Positions 42,395 to 51,148 of a stretch of DNA of 64,000 nt are shown piece by piece; the stretch's first letter is position 1; every line of letters starts with the position of its first letter. The notes under the pieces are model-generated. The model made no database searches, was not told where the DNA came from, and was given only the letters and a program-made list of their open reading frames with translations. The DNA is taken from NCBI RefSeq assembly GCF_003952485.1, contig NZ_CP034447.1, positions 3,052,501 to 3,116,500 on the forward strand, written 5' to 3'. Position numbers and translations under genes: made by a program. Source of the stretch: Mesorhizobium sp. M1E.F.Ca.ET.045.02.1.1. Its GTDB lineage: Bacteria > Pseudomonadota > Alphaproteobacteria > Rhizobiales > Rhizobiaceae.

Positions 42395-43111
42395 AGGGCG
42401 GCACGGAAAGACGCGGCCGGCGGATCGCCGCAGTCCCCGGCCGGACGGCCTCAGTTGCGACAGCCACTGGGAGATCCGAGCGAACCGGCGATCGGTTTTG
42501 GCGTGGTCGGTTGAAGCAATCTGCCTGACACCGGGACAATCGCGACAGGCGCTGTGGCGTGTCAGATCCGTTTGGCCCTCCTTCGCCAAGGCTTCGGAGG
42601 GCATCCTGCTTCGCGCTGAGAAGAATTCGCCGGATTCATCCTGCGAGGCGCCCAGCGCGAAGCAGGATGGCGGAGAGAGCGTCTTTCGATCTTAGGCCTA
42701 TAACGTTGAAAATATTCAACTTTTTATTTTCTTTGTTACGCAGCTTGTTACACGGCCGGGGCGACAGGTCACGGTTTCTATAAGCTCGCTGCTCCGAGTC
42801 CGTCCACTCATTTTGAGGGGTATTCGAGAGTCGCGCGCGAAAGGAATGTCGGCTTTGCGCCTCAAATCGGTCATTCGAATGCGCCGTTGGAGATCTTAAA
42901 AGCGGACGTTTGTTCTGGCCTTGGGGGAAGTCCGGAAAGGGTGGAAAGCGGACATTGCGCCTACGGCAACGCCGACCTGCATAGCAGACGTTTTGCCGTG
43001 GCGCCGTTCGCAAAAAGGATGGCGTTTCAGGAAACGTTGTGCGCAGCTTTCAGTTCAGTCGGTATTACCCTTCGGCGGTCAACGTCGTCAGCCGTTTAAG
43101 CGGAGAACATC
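42395..43111. other. Non-coding stretch with repeats, about 700 bp
   Basis: No frame here looks like a protein. It holds a 17-bp inverted repeat (42602-42669), an AT-rich patch (about 42700-42745) starting with GTTGAA-AATA-TTCAAC, and otherwise unremarkable sequence. The promoter of the epoxide hydrolase gene should lie in the last part, but I see no box. Confidence 0.6.
42602..42669. repeat. 17-bp perfect inverted repeat
   Basis: Arms CATCCTGCTTCGCGCTG (42602-42618) and CAGCGCGAAGCAGGATG (42653-42669) enclose 34 nt that contain a shorter internal symmetry (GAATTCGCCGGATTC). Just before it CCCTCC / GGAGGG also pair. This looks like a mobile or dispersed hairpin element. Confidence 0.75.
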
Positions 43112-44281
43112 ATGATTTCACCCTACATAATAAACATTCCTGACGAACGGCTCGCCACGATCAGAGCCAAGGTCGAGGCTTATGACTGGAGCCAGCTGCC
43201 GGATGCGGGAGGCTGGTCGGCGGGGGTCGGGGTTGATGACCTCAAGCGACTCGCCGGTTATTGGCGGGACAGCTACGACTGGCGTGCGGTCGAACGGCGC
43301 CTTAACGCGCTGCCCAACTTCACGGCCGACGTGGAAGGCGAGCACCTCCACTTCGTTCATGTGAAGGGTGACGGCTCCAAGCCGCCCGTACTGCTTCTCC
43401 ACGGCTGGCCGGGCTCGTATCTCGAGTTCGAGCGGCTGTTGCAGCCGCTCGCAGCGGACGGGCACGATGTTGTCGTCCCCTCACTTCCTGGCTTCGCGTT
43501 CTCCAACCCGATCACGCGCCCGATCGGCCCGCGGCGGGCTGCTGCGCTCGTGCATGGGCTGATGATACAACTGTTCGGCGACGCGCGGTATTTCGTTCAA
43601 GGGGGCGATTGGGGCCACGGCATCGCGGCCTGGGCAGCGCATGATCGACCGGACGCTCTGCTCGGCATCCATATTAACATGATGACCGTGCGTGCGGAGG
43701 ATGCCGCTCCGACGACCGACGAGGAGAAGTCCTTCGCCGCCAAGCGGGCCGCGATTGCCGATTGGGAGAGGGCCTACTTTCACGAGCAGGAAACACGTCC
43801 GCAGACGCTTGGCGTCGCGATGGCCGACAGCCCGGTCGGAGCGGCGGGCTGGATACTCGAAAAGTTCGGCAAGTGGGCCGATCTTCCGACAACCGCCGAT
43901 GGCGCCCCGGACATATGGAGCAAGTTTTCCGAGGAGGAACTCCTCACCAACATCATGCTCTACATCGCGCCGGCATCGTTCGTGACTGCAACCTGGATCT
44001 ACTACGGCAGCCGGATTGAGGGGTCGCTGATGCTTCCGGCCGGCACCCGCATCCAGGTGCCGACCGGCGTTGCGGCCTTTCCTGATCCGGTGTTCTTGCC
44101 GCCGCCGCGCTCGTTCGCGGAGAAAACCTACAACATCGTGCATTGGACCGACATGCCGCGAGGCGGGCATTTCGCCGCGCTGGAAGAGCCGGAACTGATG
44201 CTGGCCGACCTGCGAGCCTTTATCGCGACGGTGTCGGGAGCGCGCTTTGGCTGCTTTCGGGACCATGGATTGACTGCCTAA
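43112..44281 (+). CDS. Epoxide hydrolase family protein
   Basis: 389 residues. The N-terminal epoxide-hydrolase cap domain (about 1-110, with WRDSYDWRAVERRLNALPNF) precedes an alpha/beta-hydrolase core: oxyanion HGWPGS, nucleophile Asp in QGGDWGHG, and catalytic His in MPRGGHFAALE. It converts epoxides to diols; the substrate is unknown. CGGAGAA lies upstream of ATG 43112. No FNR-type box. Confidence 0.9.
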   Translation: MISPYIINIPDERLATIRAKVEAYDWSQLPDAGGWSAGVGVDDLKRLAGYWRDSYDWRAVERRLNALPNFTADVEGEHLHFVHVKGDGSKPPVLLLHGWPGSYLEFERLLQPLAADGHDVVVPSLPGFAFSNPITRPIGPRRAAALVHGLMIQLFGDARYFVQGGDWGHGIAAWAAHDRPDALLGIHINMMTVRAEDAAPTTDEEKSFAAKRAAIADWERAYFHEQETRPQTLGVAMADSPVGAAGWILEKFGKWADLPTTADGAPDIWSKFSEEELLTNIMLYIAPASFVTATWIYYGSRIEGSLMLPAGTRIQVPTGVAAFPDPVFLPPPRSFAEKTYNIVHWTDMPRGGHFAALEEPELMLADLRAFIATVSGARFGCFRDHGLTA

Positions 44282-44535
44282 ACGTCTCCAATTGGGCGCT
44301 TCCTGCCATTCGGAAGTGCCCGCCGCGCACGGCAGTTATCCAATCGCCAAGACCCGAAAGCTGACTGTCCGCTCACGGCCCCAAACACGACGCTGATCAC
44401 CTCGAGGTTGAGCGACGCCATGGCGGACCAAGTGGATTCCCGACAGTTTGTCACATAGATTAAGGACGCTTCGACTTTTAAGTGCGCCATGAACTGGCTA
44501 AGTATTTGAAATCATTGATTCATTAGGAAAACTTA

Positions 44536-44625
44536 TGGCGGAGAGAGCGGGATTCGAACCCGCGTTACGGTTTCCCGTAAACACACTTTCCAGGCGTGCG
44601 CCTTCAACCACTCGGCCACCTCTCC
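44536..44625 (-). tRNA. tRNA-Ser (anticodon GGA)
   Basis: A class II tRNA of 90 nt including an encoded CCA. Acceptor stem GGAGAGG / CTCTCC, anticodon loop CTGGAAA (GGA), a long variable arm, and T arm GGGTTCGAATCCC are visible on the reverse strand. It reads UCC and UCU serine codons. No gene or prophage piece abuts its 3' end. Confidence 0.96.
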
Positions 44626-44971
44626 GTCCTTGCATTCTCGCGCCGGCCGGTTTCGCCGTGCGGATTGGGGAGATGCATCTCCCTCGGGAAGGCCTCATCG
44701 GACAATCTGGGGAGCCTTCAACCGGCGGGCAACCCCTTCCCAGCACCTCTAACCGTCTAGGCAAACAGGCGCGGGGCTCATCTAGTCGATCCTAAAGCGA
44801 ATGCCAAGCCATAATGGCATTGCAAACGGCATTTGCCGTCTGGCGCCGAGACAGCTCCGGCCGCCGCTGGGACGGAAGGCCTTGCCGCGGTTCGTGCATG
44901 GCCATTGAGCCGGATCAAATCCCTTGCGGCCGCCGGCTTGCTATCTTGCGCCGGTTTCGGGACAAGGTTGA
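44626..44971. other. Intergenic stretch of 346 bp
   Basis: No coding frame is convincing. The only feature seen is the FNR-like box at 44905-44918, plus the presumed tRNA promoter next to 44625. Confidence 0.6.
44905..44918 (+). promoter_or_regulatory. FNR/FixK-type box upstream of the metallophosphoesterase
   Basis: TTGAGCCGGATCAA, one mismatch, centred 60 bp before ATG 44972. It is the last box in the window. Confidence 0.65.
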
Positions 44972-45712
44972 ATGCGCATCGCGATCCTGTCTGACATCCA
45001 TGCCAACCGCGAGGCGTTCGACGCAGTCCTGGAGGCCGTTCAGAATCTGGCGCCGGACCAGTTGGTCCTGCTTGGCGACCTGGTCGGCTATGGGCCCGAT
45101 CCTGTCTACGTGGTCGAGGAGGCGGCCGATCTGGCAAGGAGCGGCGCCTTCTGCATCATGGGCAACCATGACGAGGCGGCGGCGCTTGGCCGGAACGACA
45201 TGACCGAGAACGCGCGGGTCTCCATCGAGTGGACCCGCAAGCAGCTCGGCCGGGAGCATCTCGATTTCCTGGCGCGGCTGCCGCTTTCGCTGCGGTCCGA
45301 GGACCGGCTCTATGTCCACGCCAGCGCGGATCGGCCGGAAAAATGGGTCTATATACGCGAAGTCGACGCGGCGGGACGCTGCTTGTCCTCGAGCGATGCC
45401 CGCTTCATCTTCTGTGGCCACACCCACATTCCGGCCATCTACTACGCCTTGCCCGGCGCGCGGCCCATCCATTTTTCGCCGCGGAACAATGTGGCGGCGC
45501 CCTTGTCCGGACTGCGGCGGCATCTGATCGTCGTTGGCGCGGTCGGCCAGCCGCGCGACGGCAATCCGGCCGCCTGCTTTGCGCTTCTCGACACCGAACG
45601 GCATGAGGTGACAATGGTTCGCGTTCCTTACGATCATGAGGCGACCGCCCGCAAGATCGAGGCGTCCGGCCTGCCCGCGTGGCTTGGCATGCGCTTGAAA
45701 ATTGGCCGCTAG
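44972..45712 (+). CDS. Calcineurin-like metallophosphoesterase
   Basis: 246 residues. Metal-binding motifs are complete: LSDIHAN, LGDLVGYGPDP, GNHDEAA and CGHTHIP. It fits the YfcE/diadenosine-like group with two metal ions; the phosphate ester is unknown. The TAG stop lies at the edge of repeat copy 2. The boxed promoter puts it in the low-oxygen group. Confidence 0.88.
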   Translation: MRIAILSDIHANREAFDAVLEAVQNLAPDQLVLLGDLVGYGPDPVYVVEEAADLARSGAFCIMGNHDEAAALGRNDMTENARVSIEWTRKQLGREHLDFLARLPLSLRSEDRLYVHASADRPEKWVYIREVDAAGRCLSSSDARFIFCGHTHIPAIYYALPGARPIHFSPRNNVAAPLSGLRRHLIVVGAVGQPRDGNPAACFALLDTERHEVTMVRVPYDHEATARKIEASGLPAWLGMRLKIGR

Positions 45713-45813
45713 AGCGGTTCGCCGTTTCACGGAAACGGCGACCCGCTATAGCTCCTTGTTTTGACGCAATTCCGGGCGGAAAACCGCTCACACTTTTCCT
45801 GGAATTGCTCTAG
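45711..45813 (-). repeat. Dispersed palindromic repeat, copy 2 (extended form)
   Basis: It has an extra hairpin module (AGCGGTTCGCCGTTTC / GAAACGGCGACCCGCT) and then the common part in inverse order (GCAATTCCGGGCGG ... TTCCTGGAATTGC). It separates the metallophosphoesterase from the kinase gene. Confidence 0.82.
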
Positions 45814-45830
45814 TTTCCCGGAGACGATCG

Positions 45831-47240
45831 ATGGACAGGTTGGAGGCAGGGGCAAGCATCGACGGTTTCGAACTCGTCGAAAGGCTTCAGTCCGGCGGCA
45901 TGGCGGCGCTGTGGCGCGCGAAAAATTCGAAGTTCGATTTTCCGCTTCTGCTGAAGATCCCTTTTCTCGACCCAGGCGGGGACGTCTCCGTCATTCTTGG
46001 CTTCGAAGCCGAGGAACTGATCCTCAAACGCCTGTCGGGTCCGCATGTGCCGCGCTACGCCGCATCCGGCGGCCTGGCAAAGGTCCCCTATATCGCAATG
46101 GAGTTCGTTGCCGGGGTCGGCCTGGCGGAAGCGGCCGGCCGCACGCCGTTGCCGCCGGACGAGGTGGCAAGGATCGGCGCCGAAATCGCGAAGGCGCTCG
46201 CCGCCTTGCACCGCCAGAAGGTCGTTCATCTCGATCTCAAGCCCGAGAACATCATCCTGGCCGAGCGCGGCGCCGTGCTTCTGGACTTCGGCCTCGCCCG
46301 CCACGCCGAGCTTCCGGACCTTCTCGGCGAGGAGAGTTCCGTGCCGATGGGCACCGCAGCCTATATTTCGCCGGAACAGGTTCTGGGCGAGAGGTCCGAT
46401 CCCGCAAGCGACCTGTTTGCGCTGGGCTGCATCCTCTATCAGCTCGTCACCGGCGAGGAGCCGTTCGGACGTCCGGCCACGCTCGCCGGAATGAAGCGCA
46501 GGCTCTATCATGCGCCCAAGCCGCCGCGAGATATCGACAAGGCCATTCCGAGGTGGTTGGAAGCCGTCATCCTGCGATGCATGGAAGTCGACAGGTCCAA
46601 GCGCTATGCCGAGGCGGCGCATGTGCTTTCAGACCTCAGAAACCCCGACCAGGTCGTGGTTGCCAGGCCGCGCGCGCCATCGAACGCAAGAAGCTGGGAC
46701 GGCATCAGGAATCTCTTCCGCAGAACAGATGAGAAGGCGCTGGTGGGGAAGCCGGCTAGCTCGAGGGTACAGGCCGGACCGCCGATCGTTCTGGCCGCGG
46801 TCGACCTCGCCAACGGAAGCGATGCGCTGGCTGCCGAGGTTCTCCACGAAACCGCGCGCGTGCTTGCCGCGCGGGAGGATTCCTGGCTGGCCTGTGTGAC
46901 GGTGCTGAAGACCGAGATCATCGGCGACACGCCGGCCGCCGATGAATCAGGACAACTGACCTACCTGAAGCGGCTGGTGGCGCTCAAAGACTGGGCGCAT
47001 CCTCTGCATCTGCCGGAGGACCGCATAAGCTATCATGTGCTCGAGGCCGTCAGCCCGGCCGACGCCATCCTCCACTACGCCGAGCACAATGACGTTGGGC
47101 ATATCGTTGTCGGCGCCCGCTCGTCTTCGGCGCTTCGCCGGCATCTCGGCAGTGTCTCGACCAAAGTCGTGGCGCGCGCCCTTTGCTCGGTATCGGTCGT
47201 CCGGTTGAAGGCGATGGAGGAGCTAAGGCGACAGCCGTGA
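45831..47240 (+). CDS. Ser/Thr protein kinase fused to universal stress domain
   Basis: 469 residues. Residues about 10-275 are a eukaryotic-type kinase: VAIK-like lysine K42, catalytic H-L-D135-L-K-P-E-N, D152-F-G and SPEQ in the activation segment. A basic linker (about 276-310) leads to a UspA-like domain (about 312-465) ending VGARSSSALRRHLGSVSTKVVARALCSVSVVR. There is no membrane helix, so it is cytoplasmic. The Usp part may sense ATP or another nucleotide to set kinase activity. Substrates are unknown. Confidence 0.9.
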   Translation: MDRLEAGASIDGFELVERLQSGGMAALWRAKNSKFDFPLLLKIPFLDPGGDVSVILGFEAEELILKRLSGPHVPRYAASGGLAKVPYIAMEFVAGVGLAEAAGRTPLPPDEVARIGAEIAKALAALHRQKVVHLDLKPENIILAERGAVLLDFGLARHAELPDLLGEESSVPMGTAAYISPEQVLGERSDPASDLFALGCILYQLVTGEEPFGRPATLAGMKRRLYHAPKPPRDIDKAIPRWLEAVILRCMEVDRSKRYAEAAHVLSDLRNPDQVVVARPRAPSNARSWDGIRNLFRRTDEKALVGKPASSRVQAGPPIVLAAVDLANGSDALAAEVLHETARVLAAREDSWLACVTVLKTEIIGDTPAADESGQLTYLKRLVALKDWAHPLHLPEDRISYHVLEAVSPADAILHYAEHNDVGHIVVGARSSSALRRHLGSVSTKVVARALCSVSVVRLKAMEELRRQP

Positions 47241-47426
47241 TGTCGTCGGTGCTCCGCAGGGCCCGTCCGCGCTTGACTTCGGCCCTGGTTGCCTGTCGAC
47301 TCCCATGGAGCGCTTCGGTGTTCGGTAGAATCGCTGGATCGCTCCAACTGTTGGTTTCCTGCAAATTCGCATGGGAGCGGCTGCTCCTGGAATTGCATTG
47401 GGCTTTGCGAGGGGCATTGTCCTGAC

Positions 47427-48152
47427 ATGGCATCGATCGACCAGCAACCCGCGGGCCGGCCGGACAGCGGGCTCTCCTTCATCCCGGTGGCGTGGCTGAT
47501 GATCGTCATGGGGCTGTCGGCCTATGGCCTGATCTCGAGCTGGCGGCTGATCGGCGACTTCAACCTGCCGGAAAGTGTGTTGTTCCTGATCTATGGCGGC
47601 CTCGCCGGCGGCCTCGTCACGATCCTGTGGGGGCTTTACCTGCTCGGCCTCGCCTTCAACCGGTCGGCGCGTTTCCCCCGCCACTACACCATCTGGCAGG
47701 TGGCCATCATCCTGTGGCTCGTCGTGCGCCAGGCCTATACGCTTCTGGTGCCCGACTTCGTCTTCTCCGCCGAAGCGCTGGGCCTCACCATAGCCGAGAT
47801 CGCCATCGGCCTGCTCTGCATCTATCTCCTGCGGCGAGGCGCCGGCGCCGAGGCGGTCTACGCCAATCCGGAGACCGAACGCCCGCCGCTCCTGGTCTCG
47901 CTCGTTGCGGCGCTGCTCGGGATCATCCTTGGCGGCGCCATCGGCGCCGGAGCCGGATTTCTTGCCGGGTCGCTGATCGCGGACGCCACCCATATGAGCT
48001 GCTTCGAGGGCGCCTGCGGGTTTTTCGCCGCCTTCGTCGGCCTCGCGGGCCTGATCGTCGGCGCGGTCGCCGGCGGAATCTTCGCCATCTGGCGGGTCAA
48101 CCGGCGAAAGCAGGCGCCATCGGCGCAAAGCAATTCCGGGAAAAATGCGTAG
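47427..48152 (+). CDS. DUF2569-like membrane protein
   Basis: 241 residues, about six hydrophobic segments. N-terminal half (FIPVAWLMIVMGLSAYGLISSW, ILWGLYLLGLAFNRSARFPRHYTIWQ) is DUF2569-like; the second half has Gly-rich helices (LLGIILGGAIGAGAGFLAGSL). The start ATG 47427 is chosen for the protein-like N-terminus; a longer frame exists upstream. Its last residues (NSGKNA) and stop are encoded inside repeat copy 3, so the C-terminus was probably extended by repeat insertion. Confidence 0.65.
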   Translation: MASIDQQPAGRPDSGLSFIPVAWLMIVMGLSAYGLISSWRLIGDFNLPESVLFLIYGGLAGGLVTILWGLYLLGLAFNRSARFPRHYTIWQVAIILWLVVRQAYTLLVPDFVFSAEALGLTIAEIAIGLLCIYLLRRGAGAEAVYANPETERPPLLVSLVAALLGIILGGAIGAGAGFLAGSLIADATHMSCFEGACGFFAAFVGLAGLIVGAVAGGIFAIWRVNRRKQAPSAQSNSGKNA

Positions 48153-48199
48153 CGGTTTGCCGTCCGGAATTGCGTCAAAACAAATAGATAGAGCCGCTC
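48128..48199 (+). repeat. Dispersed palindromic repeat, copy 3
   Basis: AGCAATTCCGGGAAAAATGCG, AGCGGTTTGCCGTC and CGGAATTGCGTCAAAAC match copy 1 in order and orientation. It overlaps the 3' end of the DUF2569-like gene. Confidence 0.82.
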
Positions 48200-48287
48200 A
48201 AAATCGTGTGTCGCGATTGCGTGGCGGTTGCGCACGCTCTATGTCGGTTGCGGGGCAGACGGGAGCTTTTCCCGGGGAGAGCGTTGG

Positions 48288-48608
48288 ATGTTGCGTTTCA
48301 TCTTTCGGCTGGCGGCTATGGTTGCATTGTCTATTTCCGTCATCATGGCGGTGATCGACACCACGCGCTCGGTGGCGGCATCGGCGCTCGTCATGACGCC
48401 GCTCAACGCAAGCTGGCTGGCGGTATCGCCCGACACCCGAGCGGCCTTCGAGACCTATGTACGCGCCAACGCCAGTCCGCTGGTCTGGGACGGCGCCATC
48501 GCCTGGGTGCTCGGCCAGCCCGGTTTCGCGGTGTTCGCGGTGTTGGCGTTCCTGCTCTACGCCATCGGCTACCGGCGGCGGCGCCACGAATTCGCTCCGA
48601 CCAACTGA
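48288..48608 (+). CDS. Small membrane protein of unknown function (106 aa)
   Basis: Two hydrophobic helices (about 5-22 and 70-95) with a basic C-terminus (GYRRRRHEFAPTN). I do not recognise the family; such proteins occur beside the nucleoside transporter in related genomes, which I cannot check. ATG 48288 follows GGGGAGAGCGTTGG. Confidence 0.6.
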   Translation: MLRFIFRLAAMVALSISVIMAVIDTTRSVAASALVMTPLNASWLAVSPDTRAAFETYVRANASPLVWDGAIAWVLGQPGFAVFAVLAFLLYAIGYRRRRHEFAPTN

Positions 48609-48811
48609 CGCGGAGGTTTCGTTCCGCATGAAACGGTCGGCCCGACCGCTTTTTCCAAGAGGTCAAAATTCCACGTGAATTTTGTTTCGGGCCGTGCCAG
48701 ATTGGCCGCGAGCGGGAGGGGAAAACACTTCCTGCCTGACGTCGCATGCCTGCCGGAGAACCGGGCAGGGATGCGGTGCAAACGGAAAATAACCGACAGG
48801 GTGTGGATCAC

Positions 48812-49801
48812 ATGAAACGTATCGTTCTCGGCCTTCTGGCCGCAACTGCAATGGTTCTTCCGGCTTTCGCCGCGGATGTCCAGCCGGCCATCCTCTACGA
48901 TCTCGGCGGAAAGTTCGACAAATCCTTCAACGAGGCCGCCTTTCACGGCGCCGAGAAGTTCAAGGCCGAAACCGGCGTCGCTTACGTCGAATTCGAGGTT
49001 TCCAACGCCTCGCAGCGCGAGCAGGCGCTGCGCCGCTTCGCCGAGGACGGCCGCAACCCGATCGTCATGGCCGGCTTCGCCTGGGAGGATGCGCTGAAGA
49101 AGGTCGCGGCCGAATATACCGACCTCAACTTCGCCATCATCGACGATGCCGTCGACCTGCCCAATGTCCGCTCGCTGGTATTCAAGGAAAATGAGGGCTC
49201 GTACCTCGTCGGCATCCTGGCGGCGATGGCGTCGAAGTCGAAGAAGGTCGGCTTCGTCGGCGGCATGGACATTCCGCTGATCCGCAAGTTCGAGTGCGGT
49301 TATGTCGGCGGCGCCAAGTCGGCCGGCGCCACCGACGTCATCCAGAACATGACCGGCGACACGCCGGCCGCCTGGAACGACCCGGCCAAGGGCGGCGAGA
49401 TCGCCAAGACGCAGATCGACCAGGGCGCGGACGTCGTCTATGCCGCCGCGGGCGGCACCGGCGTCGGCGTGCTGCAGGCGGCCGCTGATGCCGGCAAGCT
49501 CGGCATCGGCGTCGATTCCAACCAGAACGGCCTGCAGCCCGGCAAGGTGCTGACCTCGATGATGAAGCGCGTCGACGTCGCCGTCTACAACGCCTTCATG
49601 GACGGCAAGAACGGCACCTTCAAGGGCGGCGTCCAGAATCTCGGCCTCAAGGAGGGCGGCGTGGACTACGCCATGGACGACAACAACAAGGCGCTGGTGA
49701 CCGACGAGATGAAGGCGGCCGTTGAAAAGGCCAAGGCCGACATCATCGCCGGCAAGGTCCAGGTGCACGACTATACCGCGGACAACAATTGCCCGTATTG
49801 A
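48812..49801 (+). CDS. BMP-family nucleoside ABC transporter, substrate-binding protein
   Basis: 329 residues. Signal peptide MKRIVLGLLAATAMVLPAFAA; the mature protein has the Bmp/PnrA fold (ILYDLGGKFDKSFNEAAFHGAEKF, VGFVGGMDIPLIRKFECGY, VVYAAAGGTGVGVLQAA). It binds purine nucleosides in the periplasm and feeds the ABC transporter at 51149-54790, from which it is separated by three other genes. A clear terminator follows. Confidence 0.92.
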   Translation: MKRIVLGLLAATAMVLPAFAADVQPAILYDLGGKFDKSFNEAAFHGAEKFKAETGVAYVEFEVSNASQREQALRRFAEDGRNPIVMAGFAWEDALKKVAAEYTDLNFAIIDDAVDLPNVRSLVFKENEGSYLVGILAAMASKSKKVGFVGGMDIPLIRKFECGYVGGAKSAGATDVIQNMTGDTPAAWNDPAKGGEIAKTQIDQGADVVYAAAGGTGVGVLQAAADAGKLGIGVDSNQNGLQPGKVLTSMMKRVDVAVYNAFMDGKNGTFKGGVQNLGLKEGGVDYAMDDNNKALVTDEMKAAVEKAKADIIAGKVQVHDYTADNNCPY

Positions 49802-49829
49802 TCGGCAGATCGAGTCAAGGTTTGTTTGA

Positions 49830-49861
49830 CCGCCGGGCCTTCGCCCGGCGGTTTCTTTTTG
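49830..49861 (+). terminator. Intrinsic terminator after the BMP gene
   Basis: CCGCCGGGC-CTTC-GCCCGGCGG (9-bp stem, 4-nt loop) followed by TTTCTTTTT. Confidence 0.92.
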
Positions 49862-49871
49862 GATAAGCATC

Positions 49872-50327
49872 ATGCAACCGACAATCGACGCCATGACCGA
49901 GCGCGACGTCGAGGCCATAGCGAAACTACGCCTTGCGGCTTTCTTCGAGGGTACGGGCCGGACGCTCGAAGAAGATATTGCCGGGCTTATCGCATTGCTC
50001 GGTGGCGACGGGTTGGAGGCGGCCTTCGTCGCCCGCGTCGGCGGCGCGCCGATCGGAAGCTGCCTGCTCGTTCGCAATGAGATCGATCCGGCGCATGATG
50101 TGACACCATGGCTTGCCGGGCTTGTCGTTGACGAAGCGCATCGAAGCCAGGGCGTTGGCGCAGCGCTGCTAAGAGCCGTCGAGGCCCATGCTGCATCGGC
50201 GGGCGTGGACAGGCTTTATCTCTACACCTGGGAGGCCCGTCTTTTTTACGAAGCGCTCGGCTGGACTGCGGTCGATACTTTCGACCAGGACGGCCAGCCG
50301 ATGCGTCTGATGTCGCGTGAACTATAG
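49872..50327 (+). CDS. GNAT family N-acetyltransferase
   Basis: 151 residues. Acetyl-CoA binding motif (AGLVVDEAHRSQGVGAALLRAVEAHA) and the typical C-terminal FYEALGWTAV. The substrate is unknown. Its 3' end overlaps the convergent anti-sigma-like gene by 6 nt. Confidence 0.88.
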   Translation: MQPTIDAMTERDVEAIAKLRLAAFFEGTGRTLEEDIAGLIALLGGDGLEAAFVARVGGAPIGSCLLVRNEIDPAHDVTPWLAGLVVDEAHRSQGVGAALLRAVEAHAASAGVDRLYLYTWEARLFYEALGWTAVDTFDQDGQPMRLMSREL

Positions 50328-50729
50328 CGTGCCCGCCAGATAGCCCAGCGCGAAGGCCGCCAGCAGGGCGAGCGCGATGACAAGTCCGAGCCGGCCGCCC
50401 AGGGAATGTACGCCGACGCCGTAGGGCTTGCGCTCGAGTCGATGGATCATGATCGGTTGCGGCTGCGATTCGCCGTTGCTCAGCCCGGCAAGCCGCATCT
50501 GCGGCAACCCGGCCAGCCGCTGCTGGACAAGATTCCAGCGCTCGTCGGAGGCCGCGTTGGATGGCGCGGTCGTTTCCAGGGCACGCATGCGCTCGGCGAG
50601 CCGCAGCACCGCGTCGCGAAAGGCGGGATCGATCTCGAGGTCGCGCTCGGCGCGGGCGCGTTCCCTTTCGTCCATCAGGCCGAAAACATAGTCGCCGGCC
50701 CTTGCGATGCGGTCTCCTTCACTGGCCAT
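50322..50729 (-). CDS. Anti-sigma-factor-like single-pass membrane protein
   Basis: 135 residues. The N-terminal region (IARAGDYVFGLMDERERARAERDLEIDPAFRDAVLRLAERM) resembles the RskA/anti-sigma-K N-terminal domain, and a single hydrophobic helix lies near the C-terminus (LGLVIALALLAAFALGYLAG). Such proteins hold a sigma factor at the membrane, but no ECF sigma gene is next to it. ATG 50729 is chosen to start at MASEGDR. Confidence in the anti-sigma role is modest. Confidence 0.62.
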   Translation of the reverse strand: MASEGDRIARAGDYVFGLMDERERARAERDLEIDPAFRDAVLRLAERMRALETTAPSNAASDERWNLVQQRLAGLPQMRLAGLSNGESQPQPIMIHRLERKPYGVGVHSLGGRLGLVIALALLAAFALGYLAGTL

Positions 50730-50773
50730 GACCGTTCTCCCCCAAAAATGCCCGCTCACCCCCCAATGCCCGC

Positions 50774-50983
50774 TCAATAGTGCGGCGGCTTGGTCACCGG
50801 CACGTCGGGAGCGGCCTGCTCCTCCAGGGCCAGGAACCGATCGGCAAGGGCGGCGAGCTTGCGTTCCATGCGTTCGATCACCTTCCACTGCTCGGCTATC
50901 TGGCCGGACAGTTCCTCGATCGTCTTTTCCTGCTCGGCGGCACGGATTTCCAGCGTCGTCAGCCGGTCGTCAGGTTTGGTCAT
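50774..50983 (-). CDS. slyX: SlyX family protein
   Basis: 69 residues with a heptad-like coiled coil (DDRLTTLEIRAAEQEKTIEELSGQIAEQWKVIERMERKLAALADRF) and a Pro-rich end VTKPPHY, the SlyX pattern. The function is unknown in general. It is 44 nt from the anti-sigma-like gene on the same strand. Confidence 0.88.
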   Translation of the reverse strand: MTKPDDRLTTLEIRAAEQEKTIEELSGQIAEQWKVIERMERKLAALADRFLALEEQAAPDVPVTKPPHY

Positions 50984-51148
50984 TCAAAACTCGGGTTCTG
51001 TGAATGTGAAGCTCTCGGCCACGTTCGAAATTGACAAGCGCGCGGGGATTTGTCGAGAGTGAATGGTGTTCCGGCCAATTGGCACGGGCGGGGCATCATG
51101 CTAGGCATTTTGACCAAGCGATAAAAAAATAAGAGTGGGACAGGCTGC

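Noticed and set aside
42887..43115. Short frames before the epoxide hydrolase gene
   Set aside because: No protein-like pattern, no good ribosome-binding site and mutual overlap.
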